From: Wolfiporia cocos
Taxonomy: Eukaryota; Basidiomycota; Agaricomycetes; Polyporales; Phaeolaceae
DNA: 64,000 nucleotides
Direction of reading: 5' to 3'
NCBI GenBank assembly: GCA_029448655.1
Contig: JACCLO010000005.1
Location: forward strand, 868,001-932,000
The first letter of the stretch is position 1; each line of letters opens with the position of its first letter. This document shows positions 1 through 11,201 of the stretch, piece after piece. The notes under the pieces are model-generated. The model was given only the letters and a program-made list of their open reading frames with translations, did no database searches and had not been told where the DNA came from. Made by a program: the position numbers and the translations under genes.

Positions 1-5
1 ATCCA

Positions 6-1835
6 TCAGAACGCAGCACAATGAATGCAAGGGGAAAGAACTGACTGTGCCTGGCCGACAACATTACCCACCGGGTTGTACACACACACGTGGTACGTCG
101 CCGGCAGGTCGAAGATGCTGTCGCACAATGCCGACGCACAGCCCAGCTGCGTCGAGTCCTTCCAGACCACCTGTGTAAAGTGCGAGTACGTCGGGTTCTC
201 CGGGGAATAAGACGCTGCGGATCACAGCATCAGGGTTGAGGAGTTGCGCGTAGTGCATATCCACGCGCTACTTACATTCATCACTCATGAACAGCTCCAC
301 GGCGGCTATCGCGGAGAACGTGCCCGTGCCCGCCGCGAGATTTGTGCCCACGGCCCCGAGAGCGCCGTCGGGGTTCGCAAACTGGCAGCTGCTGGCATAT
401 TGTTGCGCAAGGTTCACGAGATCCGATGACCACTGCAGTGCAGACGCGTTGTGCTGTGCGCGGTAGTAGTTGTGTGTATCCAGATACTCCTGGGCATCAG
501 AAGTACCGCCTGGGGTCGCCGAGGAACTGGGGACAGAGGACACCGAGGATGACGTCGTGGCTCTGGACGCGGATGACAACTGCGTGGGTTGGGTGGCAGT
601 AGAAGATGTCAGGTCGGCAGTGGGGGATCTCGACGTAGGGGACGCGAAAGTGATCGCAGACGATGACGCAATAGAGCTCATGCCCTTAGACAGCGTGGAG
701 GAAAGGGTCGAGGCAGTGCTTGATGTCGATACAACCAAGGAAGATATCGGAGCAGCAGACGATGAAGATACAGGGGTGATAGATGAGGACGCGGTCTCGG
801 TGATTGATGGGCTAATCGATGAGCTAGTAACCTCAACCGACGAAGATACTCCGGAAGTAATTGATGCTGATACAGAGATGTTGAATTGCGTGGATGTAGA
901 GGTAAAAGTAAGCTGAGTGTTTGACACTGCAGAAGACGTCACAGACGCTGAGGAAGAAGATGTAAAATCACTGGAAGAAGAAACGGAGCCGAGAGAAACT
1001 GAAGAGACTATCGACGAAGTAGCTGACGATGTCGCCGACGCTGCAATAGACGGCTCAGATGAAACAGATGAAGCGACAGACGAGACGGGCGTCGTAGCAG
1101 TTGGAATTGTCGAAGAAGCGTCTGTACCGGACGAAGGCTCCATTGAGGAAGATACTTGAGACTGGAACGCCGAAGTCACTATGCTTGAGGACGAAGGCTG
1201 CACTGAAGACAAGGGAGAGCTGTGCGATATCGACGGGGCACTTGAGGAGCTGACAGTATTCGTCGAAGCAGCTAGCGCCGAGCTAAAGGTGGACAGCAAT
1301 CCAGAGGAGACGAGTGCCGACGTTAAGGACGACGAATCCACTGTTCCAATATGAGGTGTGTATGTCAACGAGTCCGATGGGTCGGGAGCAAAGGAAGGCT
1401 TAAAGGATGAGATCTGCGTCGGAATCGTGAAACTAGGACCTGCAACTGCCAAAGTAAGTAAGCGCCAAAGAGACTACAACTAAAGTCTCACCTCCAAACG
1501 ATTTGGTACGCGATGGCTGAAAGTTTGGGATGGAGAACCCTTTCGACGACGCAGGCACATACGAGAGTGTGCTTGATGGGTCGATATCATCTCCACCAAC
1601 ATGGCTGTTGGAGTCGAAGGATGCTTCAGAGGATCCAGGTGCATCTGGTGCCCCCAATGCGTCGAACGTGTCAGACTTTGTGGCGTCCTGCGTCAAATCC
1701 ACGGAATCGGCTGCAGCATATCAAGATCAGAGCAAAGGAAGCTGAGAAACTGTGCATACGCTTGAACACCGCAGGAGCTGCAGCCGACAGTGCAACGAGC
1801 GACAAAAGAAACCAGAGAGCAATCTTAGAGAACAT
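6..1835 (-). CDS. Secreted CAP (SCP/PR-1) domain protein with long Ser/Thr-rich stalk
   Basis: Four exons: 1835-1760, 1710-1492, 1439-276, 214-6; all phases agree, 555 residues. The first exon encodes a hydrophobic signal peptide (MFSKIALWFLLSLVALSAAA) missed by a simple reading-frame view. Residues about 70-410 are almost only Ser, Thr, Ala and Val, as in heavily O-glycosylated stalks. The CAP domain is about 412-545: a HNYYRAQH block, a GTNLA block, then HFTQVVW and YNPVGN after the last intron. The usual GEN motif reads GTN, so one conserved acidic cavity residue is replaced by Thr. CAP proteins of fungi are secreted and several bind sterols or fatty acids; that role is inferred here. The stop at 8-6 assumes no further 3' intron outside the window. 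Confidence 0.85.
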
Positions 1836-2433
1836 TGTTACACGCAATAAGCAATGACAGAGGGAGCGTTTGTGGCCTCAGCGAAGAGGCTGGAGTATTA
1901 CTATCAGACTAGAAAGAAAGACACGCCCGAGGGCAACAAGGACAGTGGGCCGCAGGCCGACTGGTGGTAAGTGGTAAATAGAGAGATGCACGAGGCGGTG
2001 GCGCGGAAGAAGATCGGGCTGCGACAGATCGAGACGCCACTAGCAACGCGATCATGCATGAGGAAAGACAAACACGTGTATTCATGCATACTAGGAGAGC
2101 GTACAATTTGAAAGTAGATAGTGCCTTGCCGCGTTCAGCAGAGCGTAAAGGCACACTGTGACTACATGCGCTGTGCGAACATGATGAACTCAGAACATTT
2201 ATATACGAGCATCATCAAGGTGTCATAGGCAACAGCGGTAAAAGGTGGCAGATCAGCGCCATGATATACTATACAGGAGACAACAGGGGCAGGTTTGACA
2301 GATGCGGGTTTACTATACTATTCATATGCTGCTTTGGCCCATAAACTTTCAGCGTCGATCATAGTTAGATGAACTCAACGATGTTCACCTCGCACCGTCT
2401 TCTTACATCAAGTTGATGAATTAAGGTGTCATC
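1836..2433. other. Intergenic, promoter of the CAP gene and 3' flank of prefoldin
   Basis: Short frames only. A TATATAAA-like string on the minus strand lies near 2197-2204, about 360 bp upstream of the CAP start. Nothing else recognised. Confidence 0.5.
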
Positions 2434-2994
2434 TCAAGCCGCGGCAGCTGGGCGGATGTTGTATTCCCGCTTGAAAGCCTCGAACTCCTCTTCCTTCCCC
2501 TTGTACTGTTCCGCAAGAGTTGTGATTACTTTCAAGATCTAAGGTTTGTGAAGCGTGAGTGGGAGCGAGGCATATCAGATTGGTACTGACGTACGCCATC
2601 CTTGTTCGTTTGGAGGGCAGGGACAACATCCTTCACCGTCCGTTCGACCAGAACACCCCCCACAAGCCGGAAGCACTTCCGGTCAGGCTCTTCGGCGAGG
2701 GTTTCGTCAAGGGTAGCCAGTACAAGGCTGCGAGCATTGTGTCAGCCTCTGGGAGTCACGGCATACGCTCTTATACGCACCTATGCTCCTCCGCTTCCTG
2801 CTCTAGCTCTCCGATCTTGCTAGCTAGCGTCTGTAGCTCATTCTGGAACCTATTGTAGTTTTGCTGGATCTCTGGCTAGCGAGGTCGCTCATGAGTGTAG
2901 GCTGCTTATCAAGCGTCGAGACGAATGTACCCTGTGTTGTTATTGGAGCCGGCTTTGCCTGCGAGCTTTTAGCTTTGGTTTTCCCAGTCGACAT
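2434..2994 (-). CDS. PFD2: Prefoldin subunit 2 (beta-type)
   Basis: Four exons: 2994-2931, 2871-2781, 2727-2595, 2538-2434, giving 130 residues, the usual size. The product starts MSTGKTKAK, then two coiled-coil helices flanking a short beta hairpin: EIQQNYNRFQNELQTLASKI, then LVLATLDETLAEEPDRKCF, LVGGVLVERTV and the C-terminal helix. Prefoldin is a hexameric cytosolic chaperone that passes unfolded actin and tubulin to the CCT chaperonin; the beta-type subunit carries the single hairpin. An in-frame upstream Met at 3033 was rejected because MSTGK is where the family similarity begins. Transcribed divergently from NDUFS8, with 242 bp between the starts. Confidence 0.93.
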
Positions 2995-3236
2995 GGTGTA
3001 AAGGCGGAGAGGTAAGAGGAGTAAATATGACAAGTAAACCAGATTACAAGAGCAATAATTCTGATGTCGATTCCTGCAACCTGATTGGCTGATTTGTTAT
3101 CCCGGCACTCTCCGGCTCGCCTCAGATGGCGCCGACCAGCTGGATGTCGACTTCAAACTTGTGCCGCCGCTGTCGCTGACAACATCAAAGCATCTTCGCT
3201 GCTGTCGAGCACGTCGAGCACGACCGCCGTCTCGCC

Positions 3237-4888
3237 ATGTCCTTCCTCCGCGCTCTCGTCTCTGCTGGCCCGTCGGCGCGCGTGGCTACGCGCATAGCGG
3301 CCCCGCGCGCATCTGCAATGTTGACCTACCGTCTCCTCTCCACCACTCCCCGCTTATCTGCTCAGGAAGCACCTAAAGACTATCTTGGCGACAGCTCCTC
3401 CTCTCCCCGCTCCCTCGGAACGCGCGCAGCGACGTTCACTGCTGCCGATGAGCCTGGAAAGAACTACGACCCCTACAAGGATGGTCCCAGTGCCATTGAC
3501 AAGGCGGTGCACCTCTTCTTTCTGACAGAAATCCTTAGGGGTAAGTGGGAATATTCCTCCAGATAACGGCCAATTCTGTTCGCGCGCGCCATATTCGCCG
3601 CATTTGAAAGGGGGCCAATCGCCCGTACCCTGTCCGTGGGCCGTGACAAATCATGGGTGTGATCTCTGGGGTGCGAAGTTGGGACTCGGCCGCGAGGGTC
3701 GCAGACGGTGTGCTTGTGCCGGAGCCCGTTTTACTCCCATGGGTAAGCGACGTCCGGCGACTGGCTCTGCGAATTTCACCGTCCCGCGAAGGAGACCCCG
3801 ATATTGAGGGACTTTGGTGAAATTTGCCTCCGTTGAGGCCCATTGTTCTCGTCATGACGAAGAAGGGGCGTACCCGGTCTTTATCGATCGCGATAACTGC
3901 TCGTGTAGCGAGAACGCCCATCTGACACGTCCCGCGGTGGAGCCGCAGCCCACATGAATTGATTGCAGGGGTTCTTCGACGCTGAGCCTGCATATTGGTA
4001 AATTGTCTGGGATGGAGAGAAGTTTCCGTAGGCGGTCATGCAACTTCGCAGACCCCCAGCATTGACGGATTCAGTCAGCTCCATGGTCCGCCTAACCGCG
4101 TTGACATCGTTGCGGCGGCGAAGCAGGGCCATTCCGAATGTCTGTAATAAGCTTGTAGCTTAATTTCCCTCTAGGCATGTGGTTGGTGTTGGAGCAGGTC
4201 TTCAGGCCGCCATACACGATCATGTACCCTTTCGAGAAGGGCCCCCTGTCTCCCCGTTTTCGTGGGGAGCACGCCTTGCGCAGGTATCCCAGCGGGGAAG
4301 AGCGCTGTATTGGTACGTCCCTGTGACCCTCCACATGGCGTCATCTCAATTACTCTTCGCTACTTCCAGCTTGCAAGCTTTGTGAAGCCATTTGTCCGGC
4401 ACAAGCGATCACAATCGAGAGCGAAGCCCGTCTGGACGGCTCAAGACGAACTACGCGCTATGGTACGTCATGCACCACCCGCTTTCGGCCGTGCTGACAT
4501 ATCTGCGTGATTCATCCAGACATTGACATGACCAAATGCATCTACTGTGGATTCTGTCAGGAGGCCTGCCCCGTAGACGCAATTGTCGAGAGTGAGCCCT
4601 TTGAACCTTCCCTCCTGTATTGCTGACTAGAAGCTGATGTCCCGTGTGCCTGCTATCATTGCACGCCCGCCGACGCTTCCGCCGACGCTAGCCCAAAATC
4701 AGGAATTCTCGACGGAAACGCGCGAGGAGCTTTTGTACAACAAGGAAAAGCTGCTCGCTAACGGGGACAGGGCCGAGGCCGAGATCGCGGCCAACCTACA
4801 CGGTGCGTCTGTGCTCATCCTGCCCATCATTGTCGATGGCGGCGGCTGATAGTAATTGTCGGGCACAGCGGACCACGTCTACCGGTGA
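3237..4888 (+). CDS. NDUFS8: Mitochondrial NADH dehydrogenase (complex I) TYKY/NDUFS8 subunit
   Basis: Six exons: 3237-3540, 4175-4312, 4370-4462, 4520-4591, 4692-4802, 4869-4888, giving 245 residues. The Arg/Ser-rich N-terminus looks like a mitochondrial presequence. Two ferredoxin-type clusters are complete: [12 protein letters not shown] (Cys146, 149, 152, 156) and [12 protein letters not shown] (Cys185, 188, 191, 195). These bind the two 4Fe-4S centres N6a and N6b that pass electrons to N2 and ubiquinone in the peripheral arm. The last coding exon is only 20 nt (ends DHVYR). Intron 1 is 634 bp, far longer than the 50-100 bp typical here; no missing exon is needed inside it because the family sequence is continuous across the junction. 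Confidence 0.95.
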
Positions 4889-6141
4889 GCGGGCGTGGGA
4901 GGCCGCGAGGGTTGAGTGCAAGAGGTGTGAGATACGGGCCGCCACAAAGGGTCCTGCGACGAAGTTTTATAGCGCCGGGTGTACATATTCTGCCACGGAA
5001 CTTTGCATCTCGACGTTCTTCAGGAATAGACTAGTCCAGCTGATTGGATGCTGCCGCCGGCAGAGGAGGGGAGGTGCGTGTGGGTTCGGTTCGCGCACCG
5101 ATAGCCAGTGGGCGTGCTGCAATTGAGTTCGATATCGCGTAAGTTCGCTGCGCCACATCTGAATGCGAGGCCGCCATCTACCCAGCGCTCGGCACCCTGT
5201 TTGGCTGCAATTGGCCGTCGCGGTCCTTATACACCAGCTGCCCATTTCGGGCGAGCTCAGCTATCCCGCCAGGAATCGCGGCCACGATTCTGGCTAGTTC
5301 GCGTCCCGCGACTCTAGGTCAGATTGATGACCGGATTCAGAAGCGAAGCACAGACTCAATTCAGCCGCCTGATCACTCGGTGACGCGGCGGATCGACCGC
5401 CGAGTCTGTAAAGCGTGGCTACCAACCTCCCTCCGCCGTCGAGCGCTCCGCCGAGCCCACCTCTCCGCGCGGAGGACGCGCTATCGCCTGCGCTAGCGTC
5501 GACTCGGGCGTCGCAAGCCCTCGCGATGAGACTAGCTGATCCTCCCGACGAGCTTGCGGCGTGCGACGCGTTACACACAGCTTTTAGTTCCGTGGGCAGC
5601 TGCGCCGCGGCGACAAGCGTCGGAATGCTCCCGGTCTCAAATTTGCCCCCATACACATTCCGCTCTTCCTTGTGTCCCTTTGCCCGCATGACTAATTGGC
5701 AGCTCGGTCCGCAGATTCGCGCAATCTCGTGTAGCCCCCCTAGCCCCTATTCGCGGCTTCAATCAGGGTCCTGGCCGACCCGAAGTTCTATCTCCCGTGA
5801 GTCACACTGTAACCGGGATGACATCACCCCTGTGCAAATAACGGAAGCAACGCACCTAGTCGAGGTACACAAGCAGCTCCAACAGTGATCGCGAGACCAG
5901 CGGTGCCTGTCTGTACAGCCTTGATCCGCAGAACATGAGCGAGCGGATGGCCCTGTTCGGAGGTGGCGAGTCCGGATTGAAACAACCGCCTGGGATCCGG
6001 TCAGCCGCCCGCCTGGGCTGAGGGCTTTCTCTGTAACGCTATTCTCGACAATCACGATCCCCAGCCACTCCGGAAGTGCCGTTTAATCGCAGATATCTAT
6101 CAGCACCGCAGCTTTTCCCGATTGGGCGCTTGCAAGAGACA
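4889..6141. other. Mostly unannotated stretch between NDUFS8 and the next gene
   Basis: A plus-strand frame opens at 5415 (157 codons, high GC at third positions) with a Ser/Ala/Pro-rich start, but the antisense frame 5689-5294 is equally open and neither shows a family motif. It may be an exon of an unknown gene or the upstream region of the 6142 gene. No confident gene is called. Confidence 0.3.
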
Positions 6142-6855
6142 ATGGACGACGCGGCCCCCACTCCACGCCGGAGCGCGCGCACGGGCAGTCACCGTCCCGA
6201 GGAAGGCCCACGGGCGAAGCGCAGACGTCTTATTGTGTCTCCTGCCAAGGATCAGCAGGAACACAGACCACGCGCACGGCAGGCCGCCCCGCCAGAGGTC
6301 CGCCCAGGCAGCACTGTTTTTGCCCGTCACCGACACAGCGAGGGACGCTACGCGACGCCACAGGCCGGGGGGCGGCACACCGCGCGCCACAGCGCAGCGC
6401 TATCGCCCCCGCCATCGCCCGCCCGCGCGCTCCTGAGGCAGGCACAGGCTGCGGCTGAACTCGACATCGACTGGCTCGGCAGGCGGCCGTTCATCATGGA
6501 CGTCATCCTCAACGCGAAGCCGCCCGTGTCTGAGTACAGCGAGGACATTGTCATGGAGGCCCTCGAGCGCAGCCAGGCGGCCCTCCCGCGGCAGCAGTAC
6601 CGGTTCGACGACCACGAAGGCGTGGAACAGTATTGGGCCGACCAGGCCGTGCTGTGGCACGGAGTGGCGGTGGGCCGCGGACACCGTCCGTTGGACAAGG
6701 GCTATCGAGTCTCCGCTGAGCGGTCGACGGCGTCCTGGCCGGTGGATGCGGAGGACGATTCGTCACGCTCGTCACAATCCGATGCCGAGCCGTGGTCTAT
6801 TTCCTCCAATTCCTCCGGCTGCTATTTTACGGAAATAGTGCGCATACAGCTGTAA
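6142..6855 (+). CDS. Uncharacterised protein, 237 residues
   Basis: A single open frame. I chose the Met at 6142 (MDDAAPTPRRSARTG) over the longer frame from 6076 because the composition changes there. The N-terminal 75 residues are basic, with a nuclear-localisation-like AKRRRL patch, then Pro/Ala-rich. Residues about 95-185 look folded: LDIDWLGRRPFIMDVILNAK, followed by an acidic helix and a Tyr/Trp-containing stretch (EQYWADQAVLWHGVAVG). The C-terminus is Ser-rich. I do not recognise the family. A basic, disordered N-terminus suggests a nuclear protein, but this is inference. Confidence 0.6.
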   Translation: MDDAAPTPRRSARTGSHRPEEGPRAKRRRLIVSPAKDQQEHRPRARQAAPPEVRPGSTVFARHRHSEGRYATPQAGGRHTARHSAALSPPPSPARALLRQAQAAAELDIDWLGRRPFIMDVILNAKPPVSEYSEDIVMEALERSQAALPRQQYRFDDHEGVEQYWADQAVLWHGVAVGRGHRPLDKGYRVSAERSTASWPVDAEDDSSRSSQSDAEPWSISSNSSGCYFTEIVRIQL

Positions 6856-7391
6856 TTGGTCGGTATCTATCAGAGCAGAACGGTTCAATGTGGCTCGTAA
6901 ACACGTGTATACGATACGCAGCGCACCTTCCATCTGGATGATTCATGAGGTGTCATCCTGTCCTACGGATCCATCCAATGACTCACCCGTATATGTTTTT
7001 CGGGAGCGCAACAGACGTCGAGTTGATGTATCAGCTGCACAAATCACGCATATAGTCATTTGCACGTAAGCGTAGCAGCCTCACATGCACTGCCAAGATC
7101 CAAGATTCGGAGAATGGAGGAATTGACAGGATATACCCTGAAATAATCATACTCACAATTCTACAAAATGACAGTCCATCATTTGGTCGCTGCGGCGACG
7201 CATACGCGGATCCACATACACACAATCGGCGGCTTTGAAATGATCGGTGGGGGGCATATTAATGGGATATTCATACTCTCCGATACAGAGACAACAATAG
7301 AGCATCTGGCATTTACGAACCGCATCAGAAGCATTCCACGCAATTGAACATAGCAATACCGAATCCCGACTAAACAGCGAAGCGACGTCCG
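6856..7391. other. Intergenic between convergent genes
   Basis: AT-richer than the flanking genes, no frame with protein-like composition. It holds the 3' flanks of the 6142 gene (+) and the INO80F-like gene (-). Confidence 0.5.
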
Positions 7392-9236
7392 CTAGTCCTC
7401 GTCCATTCTCTCCTCCCTAGAATCGTCGCCACGGAGCTCTCCATCGCCATCATCCGCATGCCTTCTCTTTGCACCCCTGGCATCTGGCTTCGGCGTGCCT
7501 TGGCTAGACGATCCGCGGCTCGCGTCGCTGGGCGAGCGCGCATCGCCGCCGTGCTCATCGCCTGCTTCCATCTCCGCACGGTAACGCTTTCGCGATTCCG
7601 CGGGCAGTGCACCCATCTCCGCCATAATCCCGCGCGCCGCCTCGCTCCCCGAAGCGCGGTCCTCGGGGTACGCGCCGCCGCGGATGCCGGGCGCGCCCTG
7701 GCGCGCACGCTCGGTCTGCGTCGACTGGCCCGACGCGGGGCACGACGGGTCCCTGCTCCCGCCAGCAGCGGGGCCCGAGCTTGGCGTGGCGTCTCGCGCG
7801 CTTGGCACGTCCTGCATCGGCTCGTCATGGTCAGGGCCGGCGTCCGCACGTGCTTGGCGCGCCTTCTGCTGTCTCGCGTAATCCGCGTCCCTGCCGCTGC
7901 CAAACGCCTCCTCGCCAAGCTCCCACTGCTGCGCCTCGCGCTCGACCCGCTCGCGCTCGGCCCGCTCGCGCTCCTGCTGTTCGCGCTTCTCCATGTCGCG
8001 GTTGATGTTCGCGCCGGGCCCGACGCGCTGGTGGTTGTGCACGCGCCCGACGACCCCGCCGCGCTCCGAGCTGCGCGTGCTCGCGGGCGACTGCGTCGGT
8101 GACGCGGGCACGGCCTGCGCGGGCACGAGGATGTGCGGGTGCGGCGGGTGCGGCCGCGCGTCGTGCAGCTCGTGCCGCCGCGGCACGTCGCGCACCTCCC
8201 CGGGCATGCTTGGGCTCCGGCTGTGGCCCGCGCCGCCGTGCGTGGGCGGGAGCGTGTCGATGCGCGCGCCCGCGCCGTGCGGCTCGAGCTCGGGGCGCGC
8301 GGACGGCGCGCGCGACGGGTGCGCCGAGTGCGCGTGCGCGTGCGGGTGTACGTGCGCGTGCGGGTGGGCGTGTGCGTGCGGGTGCGGGGGCGCGGGCGGG
8401 TACGGGCCCGGCGGGTACCCCGGGACGCCCTGGAGGTGCAGGGCCGGCGGGGCCTCGCCCGGGCGCAGGACGACGGGGACCATGTGCGGCGGGGCCATGC
8501 CGGGGAGGATGGGCACCTGGCCGCGCGCCTGGAGCACGTCGAGCCCCGGCGCGGCGTCGTGGCGGTACCCGTACACGAGCGGGATGCCGTGCGGCGGCAT
8601 GGGGGGCAGCGGCGCGTCGGTCACGCGGGGCGGCGGGACCTCCATGGAGACGACGCGGCCGTCGTGGCCGACGACCATGCGCGCCTCGGGGTTCTTCTTG
8701 AGCCATTCGCTCACCTCGCGGTCGTTGGGCGAGATGAAGGGCGCGTGTGGCGGGGGCACGGGCGCGCGGTGGTACGGGTCCGAGTCCGGCGGGAGCTCCT
8801 CGGCCTCGCGCCCGGGCGTGGGCGGCACGGCGGCGAGTCGCTCGTAGAGGATGCTGGGTGCGTTCCAGTCATGCGGGATACGGCTCAGGGCGCGGACAGA
8901 CTCACGCTCGCTCGAGATGCATGCGGCGGATGTTCTTCTTGGCGAGGTTCACCTTGAAGAACAGCCTGTCGTTGTCCTGCGTGGCAGGCGATGAACTCTG
9001 CGCACGCTGCGCGCACAGCGGACACTCACCGCCTCGATCTCCTTGACCTTTTTCTTGAGCTCTTTGTACTTGGCCTGATACTTGACATCCTCGACGCCTG
9101 CGGTGATGCCGGCCACGAATGTCTTGTTCTTCTGCTTTTGGATGAACTGCGGATTGTTCGCGACGGCGGGAGAGTGGAAGAGGGCCGGGGCGTGGGACGG
9201 CGGGACAGAGGGGCCGGGCGAGGGCTGGCGCGACAT
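7392..9236 (-). CDS. INO80 chromatin-remodelling complex subunit F-like (TFPT homologue)
   Basis: Three exons: 9236-9030, 8976-8906, 8853-7392, 579 residues. The conserved part is residues about 30-105: KYKELKKKVKEIEADNDRLF, KVNLAKKNIRRM, then LERAILYERLAAVPPTP, a charged coiled coil that matches the INO80F/TFPT N-terminal signature of basic helix plus LERAxLYERL. In INO80 this subunit is part of the accessory module; the enzyme slides and edits nucleosomes. The remaining 470 residues are low-complexity Pro/His/Arg, with an unusual His-Ala-Pro tract near 8321-8386 and an acidic tail. The C-terminal half is very GC-rich, so several antisense frames are open but are shadows. Starts divergently from NDUFA13. 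Confidence 0.8.
8321..8386 (-). repeat. Pro-His-Ala-His repeat tract inside the INO80F-like gene
   Basis: Near-tandem units of PHAHAH/PHAHVH type, made by a GCG-TGC repeat on the plus strand. About 11 His in 24 residues. May be a metal-binding or phase-separating low-complexity tract, or only a repeat expansion. Confidence 0.75.
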
Positions 9237-9640
9237 GGTGGGTACGAGAAAGAGCGGCGTCGAATCAAGGCGCTTCTGGCACTTTTGGAGCGCCGGCTGT
9301 TTGCGATGGAAGTCGCAGCGGCATGTGGGCTCGCAGCATGTGGGCACGCAGCGTCGAGTCTACGTGTACATACATGGGGCACCCAATCGAGCTCAATCAA
9401 GCTCACGGTTCGAACGCAGCGTGTTCTGGCATTTGCAAACGCAAGCTAATAGCGATGTGGCGAGTTCTCGACCCTGACCCTGGGACGAAGCCCACAGACG
9501 CAATATCCCGATCAGGCAGGTGCACCACGTGCGCGAGGTCATGGCTCGCCTGCTCACTCGCATCTCTTGCTCCACACCGCTCTCCCCTGTCACTGTGTCT
9601 TCCCCACCCCTACACCTCCTATCCGTCACGCACACATCAG

Positions 9641-10413
9641 CAGTGAGTATCCCTCTCTGAACATCGCCGCTATCCGAAGCCCTGACTCGGCGCGGCAGTG
9701 TCAGCACCGTACAGACAGTAGGCCCATTGTTCCTCTCTATTGTCCGCAGCCGATCACAGCTGTCCCTGCGTCAGAGACCTGCCCCCGGCCGGCGGCTTCG
9801 ACGCTATCAAGTACAAGCGCAATCTGCCGCTGCGGGGGCCCAGTGGACTCGCCATCCTCGGCGGCGTGACGGCGGTCTGCGCCTATGGTTTCTATCGGGT
9901 CGGAAAGGGCAATTTGGAGAAGAGGTGCGTGGAAAACCGGGCCCGGGCTCATTCATTCGGAAGGCGAGAGGTCAGGCGGACGTTAAACGTGTGCTCAGAG
10001 GGCCCGCTCGCCGCGGAACGTGGCTGCCTTTGGATCCGACCGCACGGCCTGTTATCATTGCCAAATCCTGACTCGCATATGTCGCAGCGCGAATCCGGCT
10101 GGTCGCTGATATGTTTGCAGGGAGCTGCACCGCGAGAAAATGTGGTCCCGCATCCACCTGGTCCCCCTCCTGCTTGCGGAGGGGGACCGCGATGCGTACC
10201 GCCGCCAGCAGGCGGCGCTCGCGCGCGAAAAGGAGATCATGAAGGATGTGAAGGACTGGGAGGTCAGTGACGCAGGGCCGCCGCGTTCTTCGCGTTCGCT
10301 GATTGTTATCTGCCCTGCGGCGACCCCTGTTCGTGTCGGATGTGTGACAGGCGGGCAAAAGTGTCTACAACAACCCAAGATATCGGCCGGCGGAGTCGAT
10401 TGTGGTTCTATGA
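9641..10413 (+). CDS. NDUFA13: Mitochondrial complex I subunit NDUFA13 (GRIM-19), 5' end unresolved
   Basis: Main exons 9775-9924, 10121-10262, 10351-10413 encode DLPPAGGF, IKYKRNLPLRGPSGLAILG, a transmembrane segment ending GFYRVGKGNLEKREL, then IHLVPLLLAEGDRDAYRR, EKEIMKDVKDWE and GKSVYNNPRYRP. All are GRIM-19 hallmarks. This accessory subunit sits in the membrane arm of complex I and is needed for assembly. The upstream exon that fits by phase ends at 9642 (giving Gln before Asp-Leu-Pro-Pro), but its nearest in-frame ATG, at 9455, would add about 60 residues not expected in this family. The true start is therefore uncertain; a tiny first exon is possible. Confidence 0.9.
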
Positions 10414-11201
10414 TGGTAGATTCTCCTTGTACCCGCTTCGCGCAATCGAATCAGGCGATAATAAGCTTCCATTTAGCAGTACATCATCACTTGTCTGGTC
10501 AATATGTCAGCTCGCGAGAAACACTGGCCGCGCGGCGATTGGCCCGCCACCACGACAATGGGGGCTGGGTCGCACTTCCCGAACGGGCGGGTTATCGGGA
10601 GATGCCGGCCTGCCTGTTTGGGACCCCGGTCGGCGTGACATGACTGCGTCGGCCAGAGCCACACGCAACACCATCAGCGGCGCGCGTTTGCGATCCCGGT
10701 CGCACTGATTCACCATGACTAGAGCGCTGACTAGATCATCCGCACGATACTAGCGGACAGCTGTTGACGCCGCTCGGGCGATCCATCCTTTATCGGCGCA
10801 ACTCCCACTCCTCGATTCGTTCTACCCATAACCGGTTGGTCCACCCGAATCGAAACCTTCGAGGTTGACCACCCAATTCAGACCCGTCTGATTTCACCGA
10901 GTCAGTTGAGGTACCGCGATCGCATATGGCCTTTCGAAGACCGCCCGCGCTTCTCTGCCGAGGCCCTCTGATTAAAGCATAAAAGTCCACCGTGGGCGCA
11001 TCTGCTCCCATCGCACCGCCGATTTCGGTCCTCTGACATATTCGCCCGTACGTCGCCGCTGCGCCGTTCCATAAAAGGACGCGTCATACCGCGTCCTCAT
11101 ACGCCTCCTCCCCCCCTTCCTCACATCTCTCCCCATCTGCCCGCCGGGCTCGACGCGTCTGCACCTTCCCTGCCGCGCCCGCCCCTCGCGCCACATCCGA
11201 T
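10414..11201. other. Intergenic, upstream region of the HMG-box gene
   Basis: No supported gene in 790 bp. The last 100 bp before the HMG-box start are pyrimidine-rich (C/T), as is common upstream of fungal starts. Confidence 0.5.
11070..11077 (+). promoter_or_regulatory. Possible TATA element of the HMG-box gene
   Basis: CATAAAAG, about 125 bp upstream of the ATG at 11202, followed by a CT-rich stretch. Position and sequence fit a core promoter; not tested. Confidence 0.35.

Noticed and set aside
470..1159. Two acidic open frames on the plus strand opposite the CAP gene
   Set aside because: They are the antisense of Ser-rich codons, which read as Asp/Glu-rich; no start context, splice partner or motif.
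5294..5888. Paired frames on both strands (131 and 157 codons) between NDUFS8 and the next gene
   Set aside because: Neither strand shows a motif, a clear terminus or supporting splice partners, so no gene was called.
7458..8957. Several long plus-strand frames opposite the INO80F-like gene
   Set aside because: Mirror images of the Pro/His/Arg-rich minus-strand coding region; the minus strand has the conserved LERAILYERL block and valid introns.
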